Shown here one piece after another: positions 49,155-58,776 of a stretch of DNA of 64,000 nucleotides. A model generated the notes under the pieces. The model had not been told where the DNA came from. It ran no database searches and saw nothing but the letters and a program-made list of their open reading frames with translations. The stretch is taken from NCBI RefSeq assembly GCF_006363915.1, contig NZ_CP040946.1; one strand, given 5' to 3'. Each line of letters begins with the position of its first letter. Within the stretch, counting starts at the first letter, position 1. Position numbers and translations under genes: made by a program. The DNA is from Methylophilus medardensis (GTDB lineage: Bacteria; Pseudomonadota; Gammaproteobacteria; Burkholderiales; Methylophilaceae).

Positions 49155-51656
49155 TTAAAGTTTAAATGGTGAAACTTGCCAAATGCGTGCCGCGTAGTCG
49201 GCAATGGTGCGGTCACTGGAGAATTTTGCCATGCGTGCAACATTCAATATTGCCATACGCGACCATGCTTCTTGATCTTGGTACAAAGCAGCAACCTTGT
49301 CTTGTGCCGTAATATAAGCCGCATAATCAGCGAGCAACAAATACTGATCCCCTTTGTGCAGTAAGGTATCGACGATAGCTTGATAACGCGCAGGTTCTTC
49401 TACTGAAAAGAAGCCACTGCCGATCATATCAATCACTTGCTTTAACTCGGGGTTGCTGTGGTAGTAATCCCAAGGATTGTATCCCTCAGCTTTGAGTTTC
49501 GCGACTTCTGGCGTGGTAAGACCAAAGATAAAGATATTTTCGTCGCCCACCTCTTCTTTGATTTCAACATTGGCGCCATCTAAGGTGCCGATGGTTAAAG
49601 CGCCATTGAGCGCCATCTTCATGTTGCCGGTGCCACTCGCTTCGGTCCCTGCGGTTGAAATCTGCTCCGACAGATCAGCCCCCGGAAAGAGGATTTCGGC
49701 TGCGCTGACTTCATAGTTGGGGTAAAACACGACTTTTAACTGATGATTCACCGCCGGATCGTGATTAATCATGCTCGCGACATCATTAATCAAGCGGATG
49801 ATTTGTTTCGCCAGCCAATAACCTGGCGCCGCCTTGCCGGCAAAAATAACCACACGGGGCGTATGCACACTGACTTGACCAGTACGAATGCGGTTATATA
49901 AAGTGATGACGTGCAACACATTTAATAATTGACGCTTGTATTCATGAATACGCTTGATTTGCACATCAAACAAAGCATCTGCATCAATAGCAATGCCGGT
50001 CTTTTGCATGATTTTGTCAGCCAAGCGTTGCTTGTTGGCTTTTTTAACCTCCCGGAACGCTTTTCTGAATGCGGCGTTGTCTGCAAACGGTTCGATCTTT
50101 TTGATCAGACTAAGGTCTTTTTGAAAGCCAGTGCCGATATGCTTGGTTAGCAACTCAGTGAGTAAAGGGTTAGCTTGGTTCAACCAACGACGCGGCGTGA
50201 TACCGTTAGTCACGTTGGTAAATTTGCCGGGATAAATTTTGTTGAAATCGGCAAACAATGTGGCTTTAAGCAGCTCACTATGCAGCTCAGCCACCCCATT
50301 GACAGTATGGCTACCTACAATCGCCAAATGCGCCATGCGCACACGGCGACCATGCGTTTCATCAATGATAGAGACGCGCTGCAGTAAGCCCGTGTCTCCG
50401 GGGAAGTGCTGATTCACCATCTGCAAGAACTGATGGTTAATTTCATAAATAATGTCGAGATGGCGAGGCAGCAATTGTGCAAACAATTCCACTGACCACG
50501 TTTCCAACGCTTCTGGCATTAAAGTGTGATTGGTATAGGCGAACATTTTAGTCACCAATTTCCAAGCACGGTCCCATTGCAGATGATAGTGATCGACCAA
50601 TTGATGCATCATTTCAGCCACTGCAATGGATGGATGCGTATCGTTAAGTTGAATCGCTACTTTTTCCGGCAGTGTGTCCCAGTCAGCATTGTAGTTGGTG
50701 AAACGGTGCAAGATATCTTGTGTTGAGGCTGAGACAAAGAAATACTGCTGCTTAAGCCGCAGCGCTTTCCCTGATTCGGAAGTATCGTTTGGATACAGCA
50801 CTTGCGAGATCGTCTCCGCGCCATGGCGCCCCTCTACCGACTTTTCATAATTACCTTCATTGAAGTGTGCGAGGTCAAACTCATTGGTCGCCTTGGCAGA
50901 CCACAAACGCAAGTTGTTGACCGTCTGCGTACCATAGCCGGGGACTGGCACATCATAAGGCATGGCGACAACGGTCTCATGATCGACCCAGTGATGTTCA
51001 ATGCCATGTTCGGTGTGCACATGCAACACTCGCCCATAAAACTTCACCTCACAGGTATGTTCAGGGCGTTGTACCTCCCAGATATTTTGGTAACGCAACC
51101 AGTTGTCCGGATTCTCTTTTTGCTGACCATGTTCAATGGTCTGCCGAAACATGCCGTAGTCATAACGAATGCCATAGCCGGTGGCTGGGATATCCATAGT
51201 CGCCATAGAATCAACGAAACACGCAGCGAGTCGACCGAGACCGCCGTTGCCAAGGGCCGCATCTGGCTCCAGCTCCGCGATACCTTCTAACTTTTGGCCA
51301 ATTTGTTGTAAACCATCGCTTAGTTCCGGTGCAATGCCCAAATTAAGTGCGGCATTAGACAGCATACGGCCGATCAAAAACTCTAAAGAAAGGTAATAAA
51401 CACGCTTGGTATTGGCATCGCGATAAGCGTCCCGCGTGTTTACCCAACGACTCATTAAATGGTCACGCACAGTAAAAGCGGCCGTTTGGTACCAGTCGCG
51501 CGTCGTTGCCCAAGAGTTTGATTTACCGATAGAAAAGGTTAAATGGTTGCGTAACGCCTGTGGAATGGGGAGTTGCTCTAGCAAGAATTCTTCGACAGCT
51601 TGCGAGGTGTCAGATTGGTCGGTTTTTTTACGGGTTTTTTTCACATTGGCGGTCAT
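49155..51656 (-). CDS. glgP: Glycogen/alpha-glucan phosphorylase
   Basis: 833 residues, normal for the family. It releases glucose 1-phosphate from glycogen or maltodextrin. Motifs: VYYLSLEFLIGRMLSNAALN, DAALGNGGLGRLAACFVDSM, and the PLP site region EASGTGNMKMALNGALTIGT with the Schiff-base lysine. GGAAG precedes the ATG. No glycogen synthesis gene is seen nearby. Confidence 0.96.
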   Translation of the reverse strand: MTANVKKTRKKTDQSDTSQAVEEFLLEQLPIPQALRNHLTFSIGKSNSWATTRDWYQTAAFTVRDHLMSRWVNTRDAYRDANTKRVYYLSLEFLIGRMLSNAALNLGIAPELSDGLQQIGQKLEGIAELEPDAALGNGGLGRLAACFVDSMATMDIPATGYGIRYDYGMFRQTIEHGQQKENPDNWLRYQNIWEVQRPEHTCEVKFYGRVLHVHTEHGIEHHWVDHETVVAMPYDVPVPGYGTQTVNNLRLWSAKATNEFDLAHFNEGNYEKSVEGRHGAETISQVLYPNDTSESGKALRLKQQYFFVSASTQDILHRFTNYNADWDTLPEKVAIQLNDTHPSIAVAEMMHQLVDHYHLQWDRAWKLVTKMFAYTNHTLMPEALETWSVELFAQLLPRHLDIIYEINHQFLQMVNQHFPGDTGLLQRVSIIDETHGRRVRMAHLAIVGSHTVNGVAELHSELLKATLFADFNKIYPGKFTNVTNGITPRRWLNQANPLLTELLTKHIGTGFQKDLSLIKKIEPFADNAAFRKAFREVKKANKQRLADKIMQKTGIAIDADALFDVQIKRIHEYKRQLLNVLHVITLYNRIRTGQVSVHTPRVVIFAGKAAPGYWLAKQIIRLINDVASMINHDPAVNHQLKVVFYPNYEVSAAEILFPGADLSEQISTAGTEASGTGNMKMALNGALTIGTLDGANVEIKEEVGDENIFIFGLTTPEVAKLKAEGYNPWDYYHSNPELKQVIDMIGSGFFSVEEPARYQAIVDTLLHKGDQYLLLADYAAYITAQDKVAALYQDQEAWSRMAILNVARMAKFSSDRTIADYAARIWQVSPFKL

Positions 51657-52024
51657 ACATCTTCCCCTGAGGTGTTATTCACAAATTTGCTCCACACAAG
51701 GCAAAAGCAAAAAGCAAGCCTACAACATGAATGTGTCAGAGATAAAAAAGCCACGAAATGCATGCTGCGACCTTTGATTATAACGCTCAACAATGGCGAG
51801 AATACAAAAGTTTTACAGTTTCTAGGTCTATGCAATGCGAGATGCGCACAGGTGGCGCGCCGGATTCGCCGCATCCTCACAAACGCTGCAAGCCCATGCT
51901 GACCTTGTTTTCAATAGTAAAGCACTTAAATAGCAATAAATAATATAAACCAATACATTAGTAACTTATTAATATCAAAAATAAAGCCCGCCGATGGCGG
52001 GCTTTATCACAACGGGTAAGTCAA
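51657..52024. other. Intergenic region, htpG to glgP
   Basis: 368 bases. It holds the htpG terminator at its right end and presumably the glgP promoter. No gene is seen. Confidence 0.6.
51981..52007 (-). terminator. Rho-independent terminator after htpG
   Basis: ATAAAGCCCGCC/GGCGGGCTTTAT, a 12-base stem with 3-base loop and T-rich exit on the minus strand, 17 bases after the stop. Confidence 0.87.
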
Positions 52025-53938
52025 TTACAGAATCAAGCTATTCATGCGTTTGACGAAACTGGCTGGATTCTCCAGCTGGCCACCTTCAGCCAACAAGGCT
52101 TGATCAAACAATACATGCGCATAATCGGCAAATCTGGCCGCATCTGCTTCAGCACTGAGTTTCTCAACCAAACGGTGAGATGGATTGATCTCAAGAATTG
52201 GTTTGCTCTCTGGTGCTTTTTGTCCGGCAGCTTTCAAAATACGCGCCAGATTGCCCGACAAATCGTGCTCGCCTGCCACCAAGCATGCAGGCGAATCGGT
52301 CAAGCGATGCGTTACTTTCACTTCTTTGACGGCATCCCCCAAGGCTGCTTTTAAACGCTCAACCAAGTCTTTGGCCTGCGCCTCGACCTCTTTTTGCGCC
52401 GCTTTATCAGCCTCGTCTTCGAGCTTGCCCAGGTCTAAGTCGCCTTTGGCGATAGACTGTAACTTTTTGCCTTCAAACTCGGTCAGGCTGCCCAGCAACC
52501 ATTCGTCTACTTTGTCGGACATCAACAGCACTTCGATGCCTTTTTTACGGAAGATTTCCAAGTGTGGTGAGTTTTTAGCCGCAGCGAACGTATCCGCAGT
52601 GATGTAATAAATCACTTCCTGCTCAGGTTTCATGCGGCTGAGGTAATCCTTGAGTGAAACGTTTTGTACCTCAGTGTCTGATTGAGTAGAAGCAAACCGT
52701 AACAAGGTGGCAATTTTTTCTTTGTTGGCAAAGTCTTCACCGGGCCCCTCTTTGAGTACGCGGCCAAACTGCTCCCAGAATTTGGCGTAATCGTCAGGTT
52801 TATTGTCAGCGACTTCTTCCAGCAAACTTAATACTTTTTTCACTGAGCCATTTTTAATCGCCTCGACATCACGGCTGTCCTGCAGGATTTCACGAGAGAC
52901 GTTCAATGGCAAATCGGCAGAATCAATCACGCCACGCACAAAACGCAAGTATTGTGGCATCAGTTTGTCTGCGTCTTCCATGATAAACACACGTTTCACA
53001 TACAGCTTAATGCCTTGGTTGCGATCGCGGTCATACAAATCAAACGGCGCTTTGGCAGGCACATACAGCAATGAAATGTACTCTTGCTTACCCTCCACCC
53101 GGCTATGGGTGTATGCCAACGGATTTTCATAATCGTGTGAAATGTGTTTGTAAAACGCTTGATATTCTTCTTCTGAAATATCACTCTTGCTGCGCGCCCA
53201 TAACGCGGAGGCCTTGTTGATGGTTTCGTCCTCATCGGTGGTGACCATCTGGCCACCTTCGCCATTCTCGCCGTCTTTCCACTCTGATTTTTTCATCACA
53301 ATTGGCAGCGTGATATGGTCTGAATACTTGCGGACGATGCTTTTCAGCTTCCAGTCGTTGAGAAACTCCTCTTCGCCTTCCCGCAGGTGCAAAATCACCT
53401 CGGTACCACGTCCGGCCTTTTCAGTGGCTTCGATGGTGAAGTCGCCCTCACCGTGCGACTCCCACTTTACGGCTTCAGTCTCGCCTGCGCGGCGGGTAAT
53501 GAGCGTCACTTTATCGGCAATGATAAAGCTGGAGTAAAAGCCGACCCCGAACTGGCCGATCAGATTAGCATCTTTGGCTTGGTCTCCGGTCAGGTTCTGA
53601 AAGAACTCCTTGGTACCGGACTTGGCAATGGTCCCAATGTTGTTGATCACCTCTTCGCGACGCATCCCAATACCATTATCAGCAATGGTCAGTGTGCGTG
53701 CGTCCTTGTCGAATGAGATACGAATGTTCAATACACTGTCATTTTCGTACAGGCTGCCGTTTGAGATCGCTTCAAAACGCAACTTGTCCGCCGCATCGGA
53801 TGCGTTAGAAATCAACTCACGCAACACGATTTCTTTGTTGCTATACAGTGAGTGGATCATTAATTGCAGTAACTGTTTGACCTCGGCCTGAAAGCCCATG
53901 GTCTGTTTAGATTGCGATTCTGCTGTCGCAGTGGTCAT
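52025..53938 (-). CDS. htpG: Molecular chaperone HtpG (Hsp90)
   Basis: 637 residues. The N-terminal GHKL ATPase domain has the motifs ELISNASDAADKLR, IADNGIGM and IGQFGVGFYSSFI. The middle domain follows (LYVKRVFIMEDADKLMPQYL, VDSADLPLNVSREILQ) and the C-terminal dimerisation domain lies at about 520-637. GGAGG precedes the ATG. A heat-shock type promoter lies upstream. Confidence 0.97.
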   Translation of the reverse strand: MTTATAESQSKQTMGFQAEVKQLLQLMIHSLYSNKEIVLRELISNASDAADKLRFEAISNGSLYENDSVLNIRISFDKDARTLTIADNGIGMRREEVINNIGTIAKSGTKEFFQNLTGDQAKDANLIGQFGVGFYSSFIIADKVTLITRRAGETEAVKWESHGEGDFTIEATEKAGRGTEVILHLREGEEEFLNDWKLKSIVRKYSDHITLPIVMKKSEWKDGENGEGGQMVTTDEDETINKASALWARSKSDISEEEYQAFYKHISHDYENPLAYTHSRVEGKQEYISLLYVPAKAPFDLYDRDRNQGIKLYVKRVFIMEDADKLMPQYLRFVRGVIDSADLPLNVSREILQDSRDVEAIKNGSVKKVLSLLEEVADNKPDDYAKFWEQFGRVLKEGPGEDFANKEKIATLLRFASTQSDTEVQNVSLKDYLSRMKPEQEVIYYITADTFAAAKNSPHLEIFRKKGIEVLLMSDKVDEWLLGSLTEFEGKKLQSIAKGDLDLGKLEDEADKAAQKEVEAQAKDLVERLKAALGDAVKEVKVTHRLTDSPACLVAGEHDLSGNLARILKAAGQKAPESKPILEINPSHRLVEKLSAEADAARFADYAHVLFDQALLAEGGQLENPASFVKRMNSLIL

Positions 53939-53983
53939 GACAATTCCTCCAAAAAAACGAGTTAAACACGAAAATTTACGTTT

Positions 53984-54012
53984 AGATGGGGAAGCGATAA
54001 CCGTTTTTCAAG
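53984..54012 (-). promoter_or_regulatory. Heat-shock (sigma 32) type promoter of htpG
   Basis: On the minus strand CTTGAAA (plus 54006-54012), then about 14-15 bases, then CCCCATCT (53984-53991). This closely matches the RpoH consensus CTTGAAA/CCCATNT and lies about 46 bases before the htpG start. Confidence 0.82.
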
Positions 54013-54195
54013 AGGGGACAAATAACGAAACTATGCGAGCCTACCACAACCCTCTATTAAAACCGCTGCGCGGCGGTTTCATTCTTATCACAACGCCCAG
54101 AATAGGTGGGCTCATCTGCGATTTCACGTGCCATGATCAGCACAGTTTTTGCTAGCGATGAAAGGCAATACGCCTAAATCGCAACGTAGGAGTGA

Positions 54196-54831
54196 ATGAT
54201 GAACATTTTTCACACTTTAATTGAGCAAATGCAGGTCATGCAATTGCCACTCACCGCGGTGACACTGACCGCAGTGCCTCGCGCCGACACCCCACTTTTG
54301 TTGATGATGCACTGGCATGGTTTTCGTCAACAACCGATTGCCGCACTACCCGCGCTCAAACCTTTACTGCAGCCAGTGCCAGGCTCAGCCTTACAAATTA
54401 ATGACCGCTGGCGGCAACCAGAAGTGGTGGAAGAAGCCATCCTCGATGCCGCATGGCAACTTGGTGCCTGGGATGTGCAGCGCGAAGAGCATCGCGCCTG
54501 CACTTATGTAGGCGCCAGTGAGGAAGAGGCGTTTGCCTGCAAACAAGCCTTTGGCAAATACGACGAAGCGCTCGAAAACGAGTTATTGGTCAGCGAAGCC
54601 CCTGACCGTGACGAAATGTTGCACTTAGGTGCCAAAGTTGGGTATGTGCGCTGGCAATTTCGGCCAGTCAATGGCGGCGTTTGGCAATCTACCGCAGAGG
54701 ATGACACTTTGCTGGAAGATGGCCGCCGCATCCCGCCCTGCCCGATTCGACCGTTGGCACTAAAAGGGGGCAAATTGACCACGACCGCGTTCAGATTAGG
54801 GCAGATTAATCGCATTATTTTGTTGAAATAA
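54196..54831 (+). CDS. Conserved-looking protein of unknown function
   Basis: 211 residues, no signal peptide or membrane helix. It has an even mix of charged and hydrophobic residues, with AILDAAWQLGAWDVQREEHR, EEEAFACKQAFGKYDEALEN and GYVRWQFRPVNGGVWQSTAE. I do not recognise a family. Two ATGs (54196, 54199) follow TAGGAG; the second has better spacing. Codon use is like its neighbours. It is divergent from htpG. Confidence 0.75.
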   Translation: MMNIFHTLIEQMQVMQLPLTAVTLTAVPRADTPLLLMMHWHGFRQQPIAALPALKPLLQPVPGSALQINDRWRQPEVVEEAILDAAWQLGAWDVQREEHRACTYVGASEEEAFACKQAFGKYDEALENELLVSEAPDRDEMLHLGAKVGYVRWQFRPVNGGVWQSTAEDDTLLEDGRRIPPCPIRPLALKGGKLTTTAFRLGQINRIILLK

Positions 54832-54860
54832 TGCTGAAGCGGGCTGACCGTGCCATGCAA

Positions 54861-55559
54861 CTATTTCGGAGTCCAGCGTAAGCCGATGGATAACCACTGC
54901 GTCTGGCGATTGCCATCGACTTGCTGGCCAATTGTGCCATCTATTTGAAACACGTCCGGCAACAGAGAGTAACGCAATCCCATTTGGTAAAAAGGCGACT
55001 GCGTGTAGTCACCAAATATTTCGGCGACGCCCTTAAATGGCCCACCCAATTGAAACTCGGCGCCGAGGCCCATATTCAATTTGTTGCGCGCTTGCTGGCG
55101 ATCCCGCAACATCCCAGCGTTCACATGCACAATCAAGGCGTCGTCGTGCCATGAAAATGAGGCTGGAACATAAAAATAGGTATTGCCCAACTGATTTGGC
55201 CCCGGTTGAATATCTGGGTGCATCACGCGCCCCACGGCGAATCCCACACCCCAGCCATTGGTGTCTAAAGGCTTGAATAGCGTTTTAAATTGGCTGACCC
55301 AATCTTCAGTTTGATAGTGATCGTCGCGGTTACGATAGGTGCCGCCACCCAGCGTGATTTCAAAGTTTTCACCCAAATTGCACGCTGGTAATGCCCATAG
55401 CTCTTGCCCGCCCTGATAACTGCGCATCCAACTTTCTAACTGGCAGCTGTGCGCATTGGTCAAGCGTGCGTCATCTGTGACCAAAGGGCGGGCTGCTTGC
55501 GCCGATATTGGCAGACAAACGGCGAGCGAGAATATGAATAAAAAGTGTTTAAATGGCAT
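54861..55559 (-). CDS. Exported, probably outer-membrane beta-barrel protein
   Basis: 232 residues with a signal peptide (MPFKHFLFIFSLAVCLPISAQA type, about 1-22). The mature part begins ARPLVTDDARLTNAHSCQLE, as in a group of transporter-like outer-membrane proteins, and has barrel-like alternating strands (FEITLGGGTYRNRDD, GWGVGFAVGRVMHP, QWLSIGLRWTPK at the end, with the terminal aromatic region). Function unknown. It is convergent with the gene at 54196 and divergent from that at 55735. Confidence 0.78.
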   Translation of the reverse strand: MPFKHFLFIFSLAVCLPISAQAARPLVTDDARLTNAHSCQLESWMRSYQGGQELWALPACNLGENFEITLGGGTYRNRDDHYQTEDWVSQFKTLFKPLDTNGWGVGFAVGRVMHPDIQPGPNQLGNTYFYVPASFSWHDDALIVHVNAGMLRDRQQARNKLNMGLGAEFQLGGPFKGVAEIFGDYTQSPFYQMGLRYSLLPDVFQIDGTIGQQVDGNRQTQWLSIGLRWTPK

Positions 55560-55734
55560 GTTAATTTTTTTGTAGCTTAAATGTCAGCCATGACAATTTG
55601 ATGAAAGAGCGGTTTGTATCAGCCTACTCGTTTCACATTAGTTTCACTGGCCTCCACCATAATAACAATTTATACTGTTTACAGAACTTGCCCACGTCAT
55701 TGTTGATGGAGCGGCAATCATCGCGGAGGCAATT

Positions 55735-56007
55735 ATGGCAACTATTGAGGTGACTGAAACAAGTCCGAATTCGTTTTCTGTCACCGTGCATGGCTCGCAT
55801 GTCACCACGCACCAAGTCAGTGTCAAACCGGAGTATGCAGGACCGCTATTAGACGCCACGCACAATGCGGCAGCATTGGTGGAAGCCTCTTTCGCTTTTT
55901 TGCTCGACCGTGAATCCAATACCAGCATTTTGAGAAGTTTTGATTTAAGCATCATCGAACGCTATTTTCCAGAATACCCCCAAGCGATTAACCGCTACCT
56001 TAAGTGA
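55735..56007 (+). CDS. Small protein of unknown function upstream of ppx
   Basis: 90 residues. GGAGG lies five bases before the ATG. It begins MATIEVTETSPNSFSVTVHG and has a helical C-terminal half (EASFAFLLDRESNTSILRSF). I do not recognise a family. It ends 18 bases before ppx and is probably co-transcribed with it. Confidence 0.72.
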   Translation: MATIEVTETSPNSFSVTVHGSHVTTHQVSVKPEYAGPLLDATHNAAALVEASFAFLLDRESNTSILRSFDLSIIERYFPEYPQAINRYLK

Positions 56008-56025
56008 CCTATACTGTATTAACGC

Positions 56026-57504
56026 ATGCTCAACATTACTCATGATACCCAACTCGCCGCCGTAGACTTGGGCTCTAACAGCTTTAGACTTGAAATCGGC
56101 CGGGTGGTGGATGGTCAGATTTTGCGTGTCGACTATTTAAAAGAGGCGGTACGTCAAGGTGGCGATCTAGACGAAGAGCGTAACCTCAAACCACAAGCGT
56201 TCGAGCGTGGCTTAAAGTGTCTGGCGCGCTTTGGTGAGCGTTTAAAAGGCTTTCCGGCGGAACATGTCAGAGCCGTGGCGACGCAAACCTTACGCGAAGC
56301 GACCAATAGCGCAGATTTTATCAAACAGGCGCAGAAAGTATTGGGCTATCCGATTGAGATTATTTCTGGCGTTGAAGAGGCGCGGCTGATTTATCAGGGC
56401 GTCAGTCGCATGTTGCCGCAATCGGATGAAAAGCGCTTGGTGGTGGATATCGGGGGACGCTCGACCGAATTTATTTTGGGTCAGCATTTCAAGGCCAATG
56501 TGACGGAGTCTTTACGATTAGGCTCGGTCGGTTGGTCGCAAAAATATTTTGCTGATGGTCAATTCAGTGAGCGTAACTTTGAGCGCGCCGAAATTGCCGC
56601 CGAATCGATTATCGACATGATTGCCAATCGCTATGTTGGTCAATCTGAGGTCGCCTACGGCGCCTCAGGCACAGTGGGCGCTGTGGCCGATGTCTTAGCT
56701 GGTGCAGGCTTTGCCACCGACCGCATTGAACGCGCACAATTAGACTGGCTGAAACAGATACTGGTGAAAGCCAAATCTGCTGACCGGCTAAATATGGAAG
56801 GCCTTAAAGACGATAGACGCGCTGTCATTGGTGGCGGCTTGTCCGTATTAATCGCGGTATTTGACACGCTCAAGATTGATACCTTAAAAGTGGCCAATGG
56901 CGCGTTGCGGCATGGCGTGTTGTACGACATGCTGAGTTCAGATAATGCTGCGGAGGATTTACGCACCATTTCAATCACCAGACTGTGCAAACAGTTTGGT
57001 GTAGAGATGGATCATGCCAACAATGTGAGCAAAGTCGCTTTGTATTTTTATGATGCGATGCAAGCCTGTGACTCGCACAAACCCTTGTTGCACTGGGCCG
57101 CCTTGAGTCACGAAATCGGCTGGGCGATTTCACACACAGATTGCAACAAACATGGCGCTTACATTCTAGATAACACGGAATTAATGGGTTTTGCCCAAAG
57201 TGAGTTGCATGCCATCAGCCTACTCGTGCTGGGGCACCAGGGCAAATTACGCAAACTCGCCGCAGACTTTGACAATCAGGATTTGGTTTGCCAACTGATG
57301 GCGTTGCGCCTTGCTGTCATTTTCTGCCACTCACGACGACTGCCTACCCTAAAGCACTTGCAGTTAACCCGCCACAAACAGCAATTTGTATTAACACTAT
57401 CGTCTCAATGGGCCAGCCAGCACCCGCAAACCTACTATTTGCTAGAAGAAGAGTCGCTGTTATGGCAAAAACTTGGCTGGCAATTTCAGGTCACCACGCA
57501 GTGA
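56026..57504 (+). CDS. ppx: Exopolyphosphatase, Ppx/GppA family
   Basis: 492 residues. It splits phosphate from polyphosphate (or pppGpp). The N-terminal actin-like fold has LAAVDLGSNSFRLEIGRVVD, then VVDIGGRSTEF (second phosphate motif) and AYGASGTVGAVADVL. The C-terminal part (about 310-492) is an HD-type helical domain (WAALSHEIGWAISHTDCNKH). It belongs with the ppk1 gene 2.3 kb away on the opposite strand. Confidence 0.94.
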   Translation: MLNITHDTQLAAVDLGSNSFRLEIGRVVDGQILRVDYLKEAVRQGGDLDEERNLKPQAFERGLKCLARFGERLKGFPAEHVRAVATQTLREATNSADFIKQAQKVLGYPIEIISGVEEARLIYQGVSRMLPQSDEKRLVVDIGGRSTEFILGQHFKANVTESLRLGSVGWSQKYFADGQFSERNFERAEIAAESIIDMIANRYVGQSEVAYGASGTVGAVADVLAGAGFATDRIERAQLDWLKQILVKAKSADRLNMEGLKDDRRAVIGGGLSVLIAVFDTLKIDTLKVANGALRHGVLYDMLSSDNAAEDLRTISITRLCKQFGVEMDHANNVSKVALYFYDAMQACDSHKPLLHWAALSHEIGWAISHTDCNKHGAYILDNTELMGFAQSELHAISLLVLGHQGKLRKLAADFDNQDLVCQLMALRLAVIFCHSRRLPTLKHLQLTRHKQQFVLTLSSQWASQHPQTYYLLEEESLLWQKLGWQFQVTTQ

Positions 57505-57675
57505 TATCAACCAAGGGGCTGCCGTTAAGCGATTGTTCGATACTTCATTTAAACAAGTTTGATCAACGCTACAAACTATAAACCTATATGGTTGCAGGTG
57601 ATACCAGATCGAATGTCGATTTTGGCGCAGGTGCGATGCTCGCAATGCGCTGGTAATCGCCACCATAGCACCAAT

Positions 57676-57704
57676 AAAAACGGGCACCATGGTGCCCGTT
57701 TTTT
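57676..57704. terminator. Bidirectional terminator
   Basis: CGGGCACCATGGTGCCCG palindrome flanked by AAAAA and TTTTTT. It can end both ppx (plus) and the small gene at 57724 (minus). Confidence 0.85.
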
Positions 57705-57723
57705 ATGCGTTGCTGTTGCAGAC

Positions 57724-57969
57724 TCAGTCTTTTTTCTTTTTGTCGCGCTTTTCGTCCTCTTCACGCATTTTGGCGACTTTTTCGCGCCATTCATGCAACT
57801 GTTCATCTTCGATTTCTAATTGCAACGCCAAAGCCTCATCCTGCGTGAGTTTCTCCTTGATGAAGCGTTTAGGCAGCTTGCCCCCCATGCGTGACAAAAT
57901 GCGCTCAGCCTCGCCCGCATCTAAATGTTTCACTTTTTCCAGATAATCTGGATTTACCTTATCTTTCAT
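57724..57969 (-). CDS. Small charged protein of unknown function
   Basis: 81 residues, mostly helical and highly charged, with a Lys/Glu-rich C-terminus (VAKMREEDEKRDKKKKD). GGGAG precedes the ATG. No family recognised. It lies after parA in the same direction. Confidence 0.7.
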   Translation of the reverse strand: MKDKVNPDYLEKVKHLDAGEAERILSRMGGKLPKRFIKEKLTQDEALALQLEIEDEQLHEWREKVAKMREEDEKRDKKKKD

Positions 57970-58015
57970 AGGACTCCCTTTAATGATCTACAACTTGCCT
58001 GTCCACAGGCTTAAA

Positions 58016-58636
58016 TTAACTGTTTTGCAAAATCCAATCAGTGACCGGATTCCATTGTGCAATGTCCACCTCTTTGAGAGTGTTCGACAACTCAAAAATA
58101 CTCAATCCCTCTTCGGCAGCCGTGACGTAGATTTGTGAAGAACGCAACATGGAGAGCACAGCAAAGCCAGACTCATCCATAAAGGTTAACAGGCGTTCTG
58201 CCGAATGTGTGCGTGGCATCACTCGCATGCCAACCAAGCCAACAAAAGTCTTATGTTTGCGTACTGCCTTTTCTTCAGCCAGCAGGGCTAAAAAGTCTTG
58301 TGTGGCGCCGATATCAAAGGCAGAAGGTGCAATCGGCACCAACACCAAATCAGCCTCTGCCACAGCATCAGAAATCTTTTTCTCACTCAACGCGCCCGGC
58401 GAATCTGCAATCACCCAATCCGCTTTTTGCAAAGCGGATTTACCAAGGTCCTCAGCGTTAAAAACGGTGGCCACATGGGCGGGTCGGCGCGCTAGCCAAC
58501 TGGCTGAAGATTGTTGCCGGTCAAGGTCTTCCAGCACAATTTTATGACCCAGCTGCGCTAAGTAGCCCGCAAGATTCGTGGCTAAAGTGGTTTTGCCACA
58601 GCCTCCTTTGGTATTTGCCACCAATACCCTGCGCAT
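58016..58636 (-). CDS. ParA-family ATPase
   Basis: 206 residues. It has a deviant Walker A motif, KGGCGKTTLATNLAG, near residues 10-24, a Walker A' LEDLDRQQSSASW segment, and Walker B-like WVIADSPGA. The length and lack of an N-terminal helix-turn-helix fit small ParA/MinD-like ATPases that place cargo. No ParB or parS partner is seen. It faces a Lys/Ala/Pro-rich protein across a 140-base gap, which may be its partner. Confidence 0.87.
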   Translation of the reverse strand: MRRVLVANTKGGCGKTTLATNLAGYLAQLGHKIVLEDLDRQQSSASWLARRPAHVATVFNAEDLGKSALQKADWVIADSPGALSEKKISDAVAEADLVLVPIAPSAFDIGATQDFLALLAEEKAVRKHKTFVGLVGMRVMPRTHSAERLLTFMDESGFAVLSMLRSSQIYVTAAEEGLSIFELSNTLKEVDIAQWNPVTDWILQNS

Positions 58637-58776
58637 CTTATGCTCCCCAATAGAAGGTGCTGCATTTTGTCATGAAAAACAAACGCGATGACACCCTAAT
58701 AATATGAAATATTTGTGACAATTGACGCAAGCTTAAAACGGTATAAACTGTTTTCACAATACCAATACAGGAGAAT

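Noticed and set aside
54061..54078. GC-rich hairpin upstream of the gene at 54196 as a terminator
   Set aside because: No gene ends there on either strand and the T run is weak.
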